DNA of 64,000 nucleotides from Prinia subflava (taxonomy: Eukaryota; Chordata; Aves; Passeriformes; Cisticolidae), in the NCBI RefSeq assembly GCF_021018805.1, contig NW_026961103.1:1-64000 (forward strand). Direction: 5' to 3'. Positions 12,411-25,219 of the stretch are shown one piece after another. Made by a program: the position numbers and the translations under genes. Each line of letters begins with the position of its first letter. Positions within the stretch are counted from its first letter, which is position 1. The notes beneath the pieces are model-generated. The model made no database searches, had not been told where the DNA came from, and saw nothing but the letters and a program-made list of their open reading frames with translations.

Positions 12411-15400
12411 TTGCATCTGGGAGAAATCTTGAATGCCACGGCATTTTTGCAGGCCGAAGCCTATAGGGCCGGATGAGGGTGGTGGACAAGTACGGTGGCC
12501 CTTTTCCATGGGAAACTAAACTCACCTGGCCATGTTCCTGGTGTCAGATTGTGGGAGACATTTGGCACTCCAAAAGCAGCCCGAGTTCCAAAATGTGGCA
12601 TCTTGCATCTGGGAGAAATCTTGAATGCCACGGCATTTTTGGAGGCCGAAGCCGAGGGTGTTATGTGAGGGTGGTGGACATGAATGGTGGCCCTTCTCCA
12701 TGGGAAACTAAACTCACCTGGCGATGTTCCTGGTGTCAGATTGTGGGAGACATTTGGCACTCCAAAGGCAGCCCGAGTTCCAAAATGTGGCATCTTGCAT
12801 CTGGGAGAAATCTTGAATGCCACGGCATTTTTACAGGCCGAAGCCGAGGTGGCTGGATGAGGGTGGTGGACACGAACGGTGGCCCTTTTCCATGGGAAAC
12901 TAAACTCACCTGGCCATGTTCCTGGTGTCAGATTGTGGGAGACATTTGGCACTCCAAAAGCAGCCCGAGTTCCAAAATGTGGCATCTTGCATGTGGGAGA
13001 AATCTTGAATGCCACGGCATTTTTGCAAGCTGAAGCCGAGAGGGCAGGATTGGGCAGTACGAGGGTGGTGGACATAAACGGTGGCCCTTTTCCATGGGAA
13101 ACTAAACTCACCTGGCCATGTTCCTGGTGTCAGATTGTGGGAGACATTTGGCACTCCAAAGGCAGCCCGAGTTCCAAAATGTGGCATCTTTTATGTGGGA
13201 GAAATCTTGAATGCCACGGCATTTTTACAGGCCGAATCCGAGGTGGATGGATGAGGGTGGTGGGCATGAACAGTGGCCCTTTCCCATGGGAAAATAAACT
13301 CACCTGGCCATGTTCCTGATGTCAGATTGTGGGAGACATTTGGCACTCCAAAAGCAGCCTGAGTTCCAAAATGTGGCATCTTGCATGTGGCAGAAATCTT
13401 GAATGCCACGGCATTTTTGCAGGCCGAATCCGATAGGGCAGGATTGGGCAGGATGAGGGTGGTGGACACGAACGGTGGCCCTTTTCCATGGGAAACTAAA
13501 CTCACCTGGCCATGTTCCTGGTGTCAGATTGTGGGAGACATTTGGCACTCCAAAAGCAGCCCGAGTTCCAAAATGTGGCATCTTCCATCTGGGAGAAATC
13601 TTGAATGCCACGGCATTTTTGCAGGCCGAAGCCGAGGTGGCTGGATGAGGGTGGTGGACAAGTACGGTAGCCCTTTTCCATGGGAAACTAAACTCACCTG
13701 GCCATGTTCCTGGTGTCAGATTGTGGGAGACATTTGGCACTCCAGAAGCAGCCCGAGTTCCAAAATGTGGCATCTTGCATCTGGGAGAAATCTTGAATGC
13801 CACGGCATTTTTGCAGGCCGAAGCCGATAGGGCAGGATTGGGCAGGATGAAGGTGGTGGATATGAACGGTGGCCCTTTTCCATGGAAAAAAAATTCACCT
13901 GGCCATGTTCCTGGTTTCAGATTGTGGGAGACATTTGGCACTCCAAAAGGAGCCCGAGTTCCAAAATGTGGCATCTTGCATGTGGGAGAAATCTTGAATG
14001 CCACGGCATTTTTGCAGCCCGAAGCCGAGGTGGCTGGATGAGGGTGGTAGACACGAACACTGGCCCTTTTCCATGGGAAACTAAACTCAACTGGTCATGT
14101 TCCTGTTGTCAAAATATGGGAGACATTTGGCACTCCAAAGGCAGCCCGAGTTCCAAAATGTGGCATCTTGCATGTGGGAGAAATCTTGAATGCCACGGCG
14201 ATTTAGCAGGCTGAAGCGGATAGGACAGGATTGGGCAGGATGAGGGTGGTAGACATGAACGGTGGCCCTTTTCCATGGGAAACTAAACTCACCTGGCCAT
14301 GTTCCTGGTGTCAGATTGTGGGAGACATTTGGCACTCCAAAAGCAGCCCGAGTTCCAAAATGTGGCATCTTGCATCTGGGAGAAATCTTGAATGCCACGG
14401 CATTCTTGCAGGCAGAAGCCGATAGGGCAGGATTTGGCAGAAGGAGGGTGGTGGACATGAACGGTGGCCCTTTTCCATGGGAAACTAAACTCACCTGGCC
14501 ATGTTCCTGGTGTCAGATTGTGGGAGACATTTGGCACTCCAAAAGCAGCCCGAGTTCCAAAATGTGGCATCTTGCATGTGGGAGAAATCTTGAATGCCAC
14601 GGCATTTTTGCAGGCCGAAGCCGAGGTGGCTGGATGAGGGTGGTGGACAAGTACGGTGGCCCTTTTCCATGGGAAACTAAACTCACCTGGCCATGTTCCT
14701 GGTGTCAGATTGTGGGAGACATTTGGCACTCCAAAAGCAGCCCGAGTTCCAAAATGTGGCATCTTGCATGTGGGAGAAATCTTGAATGCCACGGCATTTT
14801 TGCAGGCCAAAGCCGAGGCGGCTGGATGAGGGTGGTGGACACGAACGGTTGCCCTTTTCCATGGGAAACTCAACTCACCTGGCCATGTTTCTGGTGTCAG
14901 ATTGTGGGAGACATTTGGCACTCCAAAAGCAGCCCGAGTTCCAAAATGTGGCATCTTGCATGTGGGAGAAATCTTGAATGCCACGGCATTTTTGCAGCCA
15001 GAAGCCGATGTGGCTGGATGAGGGTGGTAGACATGACCGGTGGCATTTTTCCATGGGAAACTAAACTCACCTGGCCATGTTCCTGGTGTCAGATTGTGGG
15101 AGACATTTGGCACTCCAAAAGCAGCCCGAGTTCCAAAATGTGGCATCTTGCATCTGGGAGAAATCTTGAATGCCACGGCATTTTTGCAGGCTGAAGCGGA
15201 TAGGGCAGGATTGGGCAGGATGAGGGTGGTGGACATGACCGGTGGCCCTTCTCCATGGGAAACTAAACTCACCTGGCCATGTTCCTGGTGTCAGATTGTG
15301 GGAGACATTTGGCACTCCAAAAGCAGCCTGAGTTCCAAAATGTGGCATCTTGCATCTGGGAGAAATCTTGAATGCCACGGCATTTTTGCAGGCAGAAGCC

Positions 15401-18189
15401 GAGGTGGCTGGATGATGGCGGTGGACGTGAACGGTGGCCCTTTTCCATGGGAAACTAAACTCACCTGGCCATGTTCCTGGTGTCAGATTGTGGGAGACAT
15501 TTGGCACTCCAAAAGCAGCCCGAATTCCAAAATGTGGCATCTTGCATGTCGGAGAAATCTTGAATGCCACGGCATTTTTGCAGGCTGAAGCGGATAGGGC
15601 AGGATTGGGCAGGATGAGGGTGGTGGACATGAACGGTGGCCCTTTTCCATGGGAAACTAAACTCACCTGGCCATGTTCCTGGTGTCAGATTGTGGGAGAC
15701 ATTTGGCACTCCAAAAGCAGCCCGAGTTCCAAAATGTGGCATCTTGCATCTGGGAGAAATGTTGAATGCCACGGCATTTTTGCAGGCGAAAGCCGAGGTG
15801 GCCGGATGAGGGTGGTGGACAAGTACGGTGGCCCTTTTCCATGGGAAACTAAACTCACCTGGCCATGTTCCTGGTGTCAGATTGTGGGAGACATTTGGCA
15901 CTCCAGAAGCAGCCCGAGTTCCAAAACGTGGCATCTTGCATGTGGGAGAAATCTTGAATGCCACGGCATTTTTGCAGGCCGAGGCCGATAGGGCAGGATT
16001 GGGCAGGATGAAGGTGGTGGATATGAACGGTGGCCCTTTTCCATTGGAAAAAAAATTCACCTGGCCATGTTCCTGGTGTCAGATTGTGGGAGACATTTGG
16101 CACTCCAAATGCAGCCCGAGTTCCAAAATGTGGAATCTTGCATCTGGCAGAAATCTTGAATGCCACGGCATTTTTGCAGGCTGAAGCGGATAGGGCAGGA
16201 TTTGGCAGGATGAGTGTTTTGGACATGACCGGTGGCCCTTTTCCATAGGAAACTAAACTCACCTGGCCATGTTCCTGGTGTCAGATTGTGGGAGACATTT
16301 GGCACTCCAAAGGCAGCCCGAGTTCCAAAATGTGGCATCTTGCATCTGGGAGAAATCTTGAATGCCACGGCCTTTTTGCAGGCCGAAGCCGAGGTGGCTG
16401 GATGAGGGTGGTGGACATGAACGGTGGCCCTTTTCCATGGGAAACTAAACTCACCTGGCCATGATTCTGGTGTCAGATTGTGGGAGACATTTGGCACTCC
16501 AAAAGCAGTCCGAGTTCCAAAATGTGGCATCTTGCATGTGGGAGAAATCTTGAATGCCACGGCATTTTTGCAGGCCGAATCCGAGGTGGCTGGATGAGGG
16601 TGGTGGACATGAACGGTGGCCCTTTCCCATGGGAAACTAAACTCACCTGGCCATGTTCCTGGTGTCAGATTGTGGGAGACATTTGGCACTCCAAAAGCAG
16701 CCCGAGTTCCAAAATGTGGCATCTTGCATCTGGGAGAAATCTTGAATGCCACGGCATTTTTGCAGGCTGAAGCGGATAGGGCAGGATTGGGCAGGATGAG
16801 GGTGGTGGACATGAATGGTGGCCCTTCTCCATGGGAAACTAAACTCACCTGGCCATGTTCTTGGTGTCAGATTGTGGGAGACATTTGGCACTCCAAAAGC
16901 AGCCCGAGTTCCAAAATGTGGCATCTTGCATCTGGGAGAAATCTTGAATGCCACGGCATTTTTGCAGGCCGAAGCCGATAGGGCAGGATTGGGCAGGATG
17001 AGGGTGGTGGACATGACCGGTGGCCCTTTTCCATGGGAAACTAAACTCACCTGGCCATGTTCCTGGTGTCAGATTGTGGGAGACATTTGGCACTCCAAAA
17101 GCAGCCCGAGTTCCAAAATGTGGCATCTTGCATCTGGGAGAAATCTTGAATGCCACGGCATTTTTGCAGGCAGAAGCCGAGGTGGCTGGATGAGGATGGT
17201 GGACATGAACGGTGGCCCTTTTCCATGGGAAACTAAACTCACCTGGCCTTGTTCCTGGTGTCAGATTGTGGGAGATATTTGGCACTCCAAAAGCAGCCCG
17301 AGTTCCAAAATGTGGCATCTTGCATGTGGGAGAAATCTTGAATGCCACGGCATTTTTGCAGGCCAAAGCCGATAGGGCAGGATTGAGCAGGATGAAGGTG
17401 GTGGATATGAACGGTGGCCCTTTTCCGTTGGAAAAAAAACTCATCTGACCATGTTCCTGTTGTCAGATTGTGGGAGACATTTGGCACTCCAAAAGCAGCC
17501 CGAGTTCCAACATGTGGCATCTTGCATGTGGGAGAAATCTTGAATGCCACGGCATTTTTGCAGGCTGAAGCGGATAGGGCAGGATTGGGCAGGATGAGGG
17601 TGGTGGACATAAACGGTGGCCCATTTCCATGGGAAACTAAACTCACCTGGCCATGTTCCTGGTGTCAGATTGTGGGAGACATTTGGCACTCCAAAAGCAG
17701 CCCGAGTTCCAAAATGTGGCATCTTGCATCTGGGAGAAATCTTGAATGCCACGGCATTTTTGCAGGCCGAAGCCGAAGTGGCCGGATGTGGGTGGTGGAC
17801 ATGACCGGTGGCCCTTTTCCATGGGAAACTAAACTCACCTGGCCATGTTCCTGGTGTCAGATTGTGGGAGACATTTGGCACTCCAAAAGCAGCCCGAGTT
17901 CCAAAATGTGGCATCTTGCATCTGGGAGAAATCTTGAATGCCACGGCGATTTAGCAGGCTGAAGCGGATAGGGCAGGATTGGGCAGGATGAGGGTGGTGG
18001 ACATGAACGATGGCCCTTTTCCATGGGAAACTAAACTCACCTGGCCATGTTCCTGGTGTCAGATTGTGGGAGACATTTGGCGCTCCAAAAGCAGCCCGAG
18101 TTCCAAAATGTGGCTTCTTGCATGTGGGAGAAATCTTGAATGCCACGGCATTTTTGCAGGCAGAAGCCGAAGTGGCCGGATGAGGATGG

Positions 18190-18205
18190 TGGACACACAG
18201 AACGG
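18190..18205. other. Junction between satellites A and B
   Basis: The A monomer runs into B inside a word that both satellites share. A monomers read GGTGGACACGAACGGT and B units read GTGGACACAGAGCGGTACTG. The junction reads GGTGGACACACAGAACGGT and is directly followed by B's CTGCAG. There is no unique sequence between the arrays. Confidence 0.8.
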
Positions 18206-21200
18206 TACTGCAGCTCTTCCTTGTGTCTGTCCCGTGCTGCCTCCTTGTGGACACAGTGTGGTACTGCAGCTCTACATATGCCCGAACCAGTGCTTCCCCC
18301 TTATGGACATAGAGCGGTAGTGCAGCTCTCCCTTATTTTCGTCTTAGTGCAGCCATCTTGTGCTCACAGTGCGGTACTGCAGCTCTCCTCTGTGCCTGTC
18401 CCAGTTCTGCCCCCTTGTTGTCACAGGTCTGTACTGCAGCTCTTCAAAATTCCTGTCTCAGCGCTGCCGCCTTTTGGACACAGAGCGGTATTGCAGCATT
18501 TTTTTTTTCTTGTCTCAGTGCTGCCCCATTGTGGACACAGTGCGTTACTGCAGCTATTTTTCTTTCATGTCTCAGTGCTGCCCCATTGTGGACACAGTGC
18601 AATAATGCAACTCTTGAAGATTCCTTTCTCAGTTCTGCCCCCTTGTGGACACAGTGCGGTAGTGCAGCTCTTCAAAACGCCTGTCTCAGTGCTGCCCCCT
18701 TGTGGACACAGTGCGGTACTGCAGCTATTTTCTTTCCTGTCTCAGTGCTCCCCCCTTGTGGACACAGTGCAATTATGCAGCTCCTAAAAATTCCTGTCTT
18801 AGTGCTACCCCCTTGTGGACACAGTGCGGCACTGCAGCTCTTCAAAATTCCTGTATCAGTGCTGCCCCCTTGTGGACACAGTGCGGTACTGCAACTATTT
18901 TTCTTTCTTTTCTCACTGCTGACCCCATGTGTACCCAGTGCGGTACTGCAGCTCTTTTTCTTTTCTCTCTCAGTGCTGCCCCCTTGTGGACACAGTGAGG
19001 TACTGCAGCTCTTCAAAATTCCTGTATCAGTGCTGCCACCTTGTGGATACAGTGCGGTACTGCAGCTCTTCAAAATTCCTGGCTCAGTGCTGCGCTCTTA
19101 TGGACACAGTGCAGTACTGCAAGTCTCTGCCATGCTCGTCAAATGCTGCCCCTTTCTGGACACAGAGCAGTACTGCAGCTCTCCCTCATTCCCGTCGCAG
19201 TGCTGCCAGCTTTTAAACACAGCGCGGTACAGCAACTTTACCCTGTGCCTTTTGTACAGGAGCCGCAGTGAGCTGGGCCCCTAGTGCTACTACCTTGAGG
19301 ACACAATGCGGTTCTGCAGCTCTCCTCTATGCCCATTCCGGTTCTGCCGTCTTGTGGACCCAGTACGGTACTTCAGCTCTCCCCGGTGCCCGTTCCAGTG
19401 CTGCCCCCTTGTGGACACAGTGTGGCACTTAGGTTCTCCCCCGTGCCTGTCCCAGTGCATCCCCCTTGTGGACACAGTGCTCTGCTGCAGCTCTCTCCCA
19501 TGCCCGTCAGTGCTGCCCCCTTGTTGACACAGTGTGGTACTGCAGCTCTTCCTGGTGCCCATCTCAGTGCTGCCCCCTTGTGGACACGGAGCAGTACTGC
19601 AGCTCTCCTTCATTCCTGTCCCAGTGCTGCCACCTTTTAAACACAACGCGCTACTGCAGCTTTCCCCCGTGCCTTTTCTATAGGAGCCGCAGGGAGCTGG
19701 GCACCTTGTGCTACCACCTTGTTGACACAATGCGGTTCTGCAGCTCTCCTCTATGCCCATCCTGGTTCTGCCGCCTTGTGAATACAGTGCGGTACTGCAG
19801 CTCTTCCTTGTGTCTGTCCCAGTGCTGCCCCCTTGTGGACACAGTGTAGTACTACAGCTCTTTTTCTTTCCTGTCTCAGTGCTTCCCCCTTATGGACACA
19901 GTGCGGTACTGTAGAAATTTTTCTTTCCTGTCTCAGTGCTGCCCCCTTGCGGACACAGTGCAATAATGCAGCTCTTTAAAACGCCTGTCTCACTGCTGCC
20001 CCCTTGTGGACACACTGCGGTACTGCAGCTCTTCAGAATTCCTGTCTCAGTGCTGCCCCCATGTGGACACAGTGCGGTACTGCAGCTCTTCAAAATTCCT
20101 GTCTCAGTACTGTCCCCAAGTGGACACAGTGCGGTACTGCAGCTCTTAAAAATTCCTGTCTCAGTGCTGCCCCCTTGTGGACACAGTGCGGTACTGCAGG
20201 TATTTTTCCTTCCTGTCTCAGTGCTGCCCCCTTGTGGACACAGTGCGGTACTGCAGCTATTTTTCTTTCCTGTCTCAGTTCTGCCCCCTTGTGGACACAG
20301 TGCGGTAGTGCAGCTCTTCAAAACGCCTGTCTCAGTGCTGCCCCCTTGTGGACACAGTGCGGTACTGCAGCTATTTTCTTTCCTGTCTCAGTGCTCCCCC
20401 CTTGTGGACACAGTGCAATTATGCAGCTCCTAAAAATTCCTGTCTCAGTGATGCCCCCTTGTGGACACAGTGCGGTACTGCAGCTCTTCAAAATTCCTTT
20501 CTCAGTTCTGCCCCCTTGTGGACACAGTGCAGTACTGCAGCTCTTCAAAACTCCTGTCTCAGTGCTGCCCCCTTGTGGACACAGTGCGGTACTGCAGCTA
20601 TTTTTCTTTCTTGTCTCAGTGCTCCCCCCATTGTGGACACAGTGCGGTACTTCAGCTATTTTTCTTTTTTGTCTCAGTGCTGCCCCCTTGTGGAAACAGT
20701 GCAGTACTGCAGCTCTTGAAAATTCCTGTATCAGTGGTGCCCCCTTGTGGATACAGTGCGGTACTTCAGGTCTTCAAAATTCCTGTCTCAGTGCTGCCCT
20801 CTTATGGACACAGTGCAGTACTGCAGCTCTCCCTCATTCCCGTCGCAGTGCTGCCACCTTTTAAACACAAGGCGGTACTGCAGCTTTCCCCCGTGCCTTT
20901 TCTATAGGAGCCGCAGTGAGCTGGGCACCTTGTGCTACCACCATGTTGACACAATGCGGTTCTGCAGCTCTCCTCTATGCCCATCCCAGTTCTGCCTTCT
21001 TGTGGACACAGTGCGGTACTGCAGCTCTTCCCTGAGTCTGTCCCAGTGCTGCCCCCTTGTGGACACAGTGTGGTACTGCAGCCGTACATGTGCCCGACCC
21101 AGTGCAGCCCCGTTATGGACACAGAGCGGTACTGCAGCTCTCCCTCATTCTCGTCCCAGTGCAGCCATCTTGTGGTCACAGTGCGGTACTGCAGCTGGTT

Positions 21201-21701
21201 TTTTTCCTGTCTCAGTGCTGCCCCCTTGTGGACAAAGTCTGGTACTGCAGCTCTTCAAAATTCCTGTCTCAGTGCTGCCCCCTTTTGGACACAGTGCGGT
21301 ACTGCAGCTATTTTTCTTTCCTGTCGCAGTGCTGCCCCCTTGTGGAAACAGTGCAGTACTGCAGCTCTTTTTCTTTCCTCTCTCAGTTCTGCTTCCTTGT
21401 GGACACAGTGCGGTACTGCAGTTTTTTTTCTTTCCTGTCTCAGTGCTGCCCCCTTGTGGACACAGTGCGGTACTGCAGCTCTTCAAAATTCCTGTCTCAG
21501 TGCTGCCCCCTTGTGGACACAGTACGGTACTGCAGGTCTCTCCCATGCTCGTCAAATGCTGTCTCTTTCTGGACACAGAGCAGTACTGCAGCTCTCCCTC
21601 GTTCCCCTCACAGTGCTGCCAGCTTTTAAACACATCGCGGTACTGCAACTTTCCCCCGTGCCTTTTCTACAGGAGCTGCTTTGACCTGGGCCCTAGTGCT
21701 A

Positions 21702-24700
21702 CTACCTTGAGGACACAATGCGGTTCTGCAGCTCTCCTCTATGCCCGTCCCGGTTCTGCCGTCTTGTGGACGCAGTACGGTACTTCAGCTCTCCCCGGTG
21801 CCCGTTCCAGTGCTGCCCCCTTGTGGACACAGTGTGGCACTTAGGTTCTCCCCCGTGCCTGTCCCAGTGCATCCCCCTTGTGGACACAGTGCTCTGCTGC
21901 AGCTCTCTCCCATGCCCGTCAGTGCTGCCCCCTTGTTGACACAGTGTGGTACTGCAGCTCTTCCTGGTGCCCATCTCAGTGCTGCCCCCTTGTGGACACG
22001 GAGCAGTACTGCAGCTTTCCCCGTGCCTTTTCTATAGGAGCCGCAGTGAGCTGGGCACCTTGTGCTACCACCTTGTTGACACAATGCGGTTCTGCAGCTC
22101 TCCTCTATGCCCATCCCGGTTCTGCCGTCTTGTGGACGCAGTACGGTACTTCAGCTCTCCCCGGTGCCCATTCCAGTGCTGCCCCCTTGTGGACACAGTG
22201 TGGCACTTAGGTTCTCGCTCGTGCCTGTCCCAGTGCATCCCCCTTGTGGACACAGTGCTCTGCTGCAGCTCTCTCCTATGCCCATCAGTGCTGCCCCCTT
22301 GTTGACACAGTGTGGTACTGCAGCTCTTCCTGGTGCCCATCTCAGTGCTGCCCCCTTGTGGACACGGAGCAGTACTGCAGCTCTCCTTCATTCCTGTCCC
22401 AGTGCTGCCACCTTTTAAACACAACGCGGTACTGCAGCTTTCCCCCGTGCCTTTTCTATAGGAGCCGCAGTGAGCTGGGCACCTTGTGCTACCACCTTGT
22501 TGACACAATGCGGTTCTGCAGCTCTCCTCTATGCCCATCCCGGTTCTGCCTTCTTGTGGACACAGTGCGGTACTGCAGCTCTTCCTTGTGTCCGTCCCAG
22601 TGCTGCCCCCTTGTGGACACAGTGTGGTACTACAGCTCTACATGTGCCCGACCCAGTGCTGCCCCCTTATGGACACAGACCGGTACTGCAGCTCTCCCTC
22701 ATTCTCGTCCCAGTGCAGCCATCTTCTGGTCACAGTGCAGTACTGCACCTCTCCTCTTTGCCCGTCCCGGTTCTGCCCCCCTTGTGGTCAAAATGCGGTA
22801 CTGCAGTTCTTCAAAACCCCATTTCTAAGTGCTGCCGCCTTTTGGACACAGAGCGGTACTGCATCTCTTTTTCTTTCCTGTCTCAGTGCTGCCCCCTTGT
22901 GGACACAGTGCGGTACTGCAGCAATTTTTCTTTCCTGTCTCAGTGCTGCCCCCTTGCGGACACAGTGCAATAATGCAGCTCTTTAAAATGCCTGTCTCAG
23001 TGCTGCCCCCTTGTGGACACACTGCGGTACTGCAGCTCTTCAGAATTCCTGTCTCAGTGCTGCCCCCATGTGGACACAGTGCGGTACTGCAGCTCTTAAA
23101 AATTCCTGTCTCAGTGCTGCCCCCTTGTGGACACAGTGCGGTACTGCAGCTCTTAAAAATTCCTGTCTCAGTACTGCCCCCATGTGAACACAGTGAGGTA
23201 CTGCAGCTTTTTTTCCTTTCTGTCTCAGTGCTGCCCTCTTGTGGACACAGTGCGGTACTGCAGCTATTTTTCTTTCCTGTCTCAGTGCTGCCCCCTTGTG
23301 GAAACAGTGCGGTACTGCAGCTCTTCAAAACGCCTGTCTCAGTGCTGCCCCCTTGTGGACACAGTGCGGTACTGCAGCTATTTTCTTTCCTGTCTCAGTG
23401 CTCCCCCCTTGTGGACACAGTGCAATTATGCAGCTCCTAAAAATTCCTGTCTCAGTGATGCCCCCTTGTGGACACAGTGCGGTACTGCAGCTCTTCAAAA
23501 TTCCTTTCTCAGTTCTGCCCCCTTGTGGACACAGTGCAGTACTGCAGCTCTTCAAAACTCCTGTCTCAGTGCTGCCCCCTTGTGGACACAGTGAGGTACT
23601 TCAGCTATTTTTCTTTTTTGTCTCAGTTTTGCCCCCTTGTGGAAACAGTGCAGTTCGGCAGCTCTTGAAAATTCCTGTATCAGTGGTGCCCCATTGTGGA
23701 TACAGTGCGGTACTGCAGCTCTTCAAAATTCCTGTCTCAGTGCTGCCCTCTTATGGACACAGTGCAGTACTGCAGCTCTCCCTCATTCCCGTTTCAGTGC
23801 TGCGACCTTTTAAACACAAGGCGGTACTGCAGCTCTTCAGAATTCCTGTCTCAGTGCTGCCCCCATGTGGACACAGTGCAGGACTGCAGCTCTTCAAAAT
23901 ACCTGTCTCAGTGCTGCCCCCTTGTGGACACAGTGCTCTGCTGCAGCTCTCTCCTATGCCCATCAGTGCTGCCCCCTTGTGGACACAGTGCGGTACTGCA
24001 GCTATTTTCTTTCCTGTCTCAGTGCTCCCCCCTTGTGGACAAAGTGCAATTATGCAGCTCCTAAAAATTCCTGTCTCGGTGCTGCCCCCTTGTGGACACA
24101 GTGCGGTACTGCAGCTCTTCAAAATTCCTTTCTCAGTTCTGCCCCCTTGTGGACACAGTGCAGTACTGCAGCTTATATAAACTCCTCTCTCAGTGCTGCC
24201 CCCTTGTGGACACAGTGCGGTACTGCAGCTCTTAAAAATTCCTGTCTCAGTACTGCCCCCATGTGGACACAGTGAGGTACTGCAGCTTTTTTTCCTTTCT
24301 GTCTCAGTGCTGCCCTCTTGTGGACACAGTGCGGTACTGCAGCTATTTTTCTTTCCTGTCTCAGTGCTGCCTCCTTGTGGAAACAGTGCGGGACTGCAGC
24401 TCTTGAAAATTCCTGTATCAGTGGTGTCCCCTTGTGGATACAGTGCGGTACTGCAGCTCTTCAAAATTCCTGTCTCAGTGCTGCCCTCTTATGGACACAG
24501 TGCAGTACTGCAGCTCTCCCTCATTCCTGTCCCAGTGCTGCCACCTTTTAAACACAAGGCGGTACTGCAGCTTTCCCCCGTGCCTTTTCTATAGGAGCCG
24601 CAGTGAGCTGGGCACCTTGCGCTACCACCATGTTGACACAATGCGGTTCTGCAGCTCTCCTCTATGCCCATCCCTGTTCTGCCTTCTTGTGGACACAGTG

Positions 24701-25219
24701 CGGTACTGCAGCTCTTCCTTTTGTCTGTCCCAGTGCTGCCATCTTGTGCTCACATTGCGGTACTGCAGCTGTTTTTTTTCCCTTTCTCAGTGCTGCCCCC
24801 TTGTGGACACAGTCTGGTACTGCAGCTCTCCTTCATTCCTGTCTCAGTCCTGCCCCCCTGTGGACACAGTGCGGTACTGCAGCTATTTTTCTTTCCTGTC
24901 GCAGTGCTGCCCCCTTGTGGAAACAGTGCAGTACTGCAGCTCTTTTTCTTTCCTCTCTCAGTGCTGCCCTATTGTGGACACAGTGCGGTACTGCAGCTAT
25001 TTTTCTTTCCTGTCTCAGTGCTGCCCCCATGTGGACACAGTACGGTACTGCAGGTCTCTCCCATGCTCGTCAAATGCTGTCCCTTTCTGGACACAGAGCA
25101 GTACTGCAGCTCTCCCTCGTTCCCCTCACAGTGCTGCCAGCTTTTAAACACATCGCGGTACTGCAACTTTCCCCCGTGCCTTTTCTACAGGAGCTGCTGT
25201 GAGCTGGGCCCTAGTGCTA
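21702..25219. repeat. Satellite B higher-order repeat, copy 1 (~3.5 kb)
   Basis: A block of about 62 units repeats at an offset of 3518 bp. The marker unit CCTTGAGGACACAATGCGG occurs near 21710, 25228, 28689 and 32861. Internal variants line up too: CCATTTCTAAGTGCTGCC at 22820 and 26338. An earlier marker near 19298 gives a shorter period of about 2.4 kb. Confidence 0.85.

Larger units (their letters stand above)
1..18196. repeat. Satellite A: 192-202-bp tandem array
   Basis: About 92 head-to-tail monomers fill this stretch without unique sequence. Measuring from the recurring word TCACCTGGCCATG gives spacings of 192, 201, 202 and 193 bp. Each monomer carries a constant part (TTCCATGGGAAACTAAAC, then GTGTCAGATTGTGGGAGAC, then AAATCTTGAATGCCACGG) and a variable hinge after GCAGGCCGAAGCC, where four classes occur: GAGGTGGCTGGATGAGG, GATAGGGCAGGATTGGGCAG, CTATAGGGCCGGATGAGG and GAGGGTGTTAAGTGAGG. 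Most copies have an NcoI site (CCATGG). Long open frames occur on both strands at once (for example 14262-15194 plus and 14289-15272 minus), which fits a repeat with unit length near a multiple of three and not a gene. The satellite family is not one I can name. The array is cut by the left edge of the window. Confidence 0.97.
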
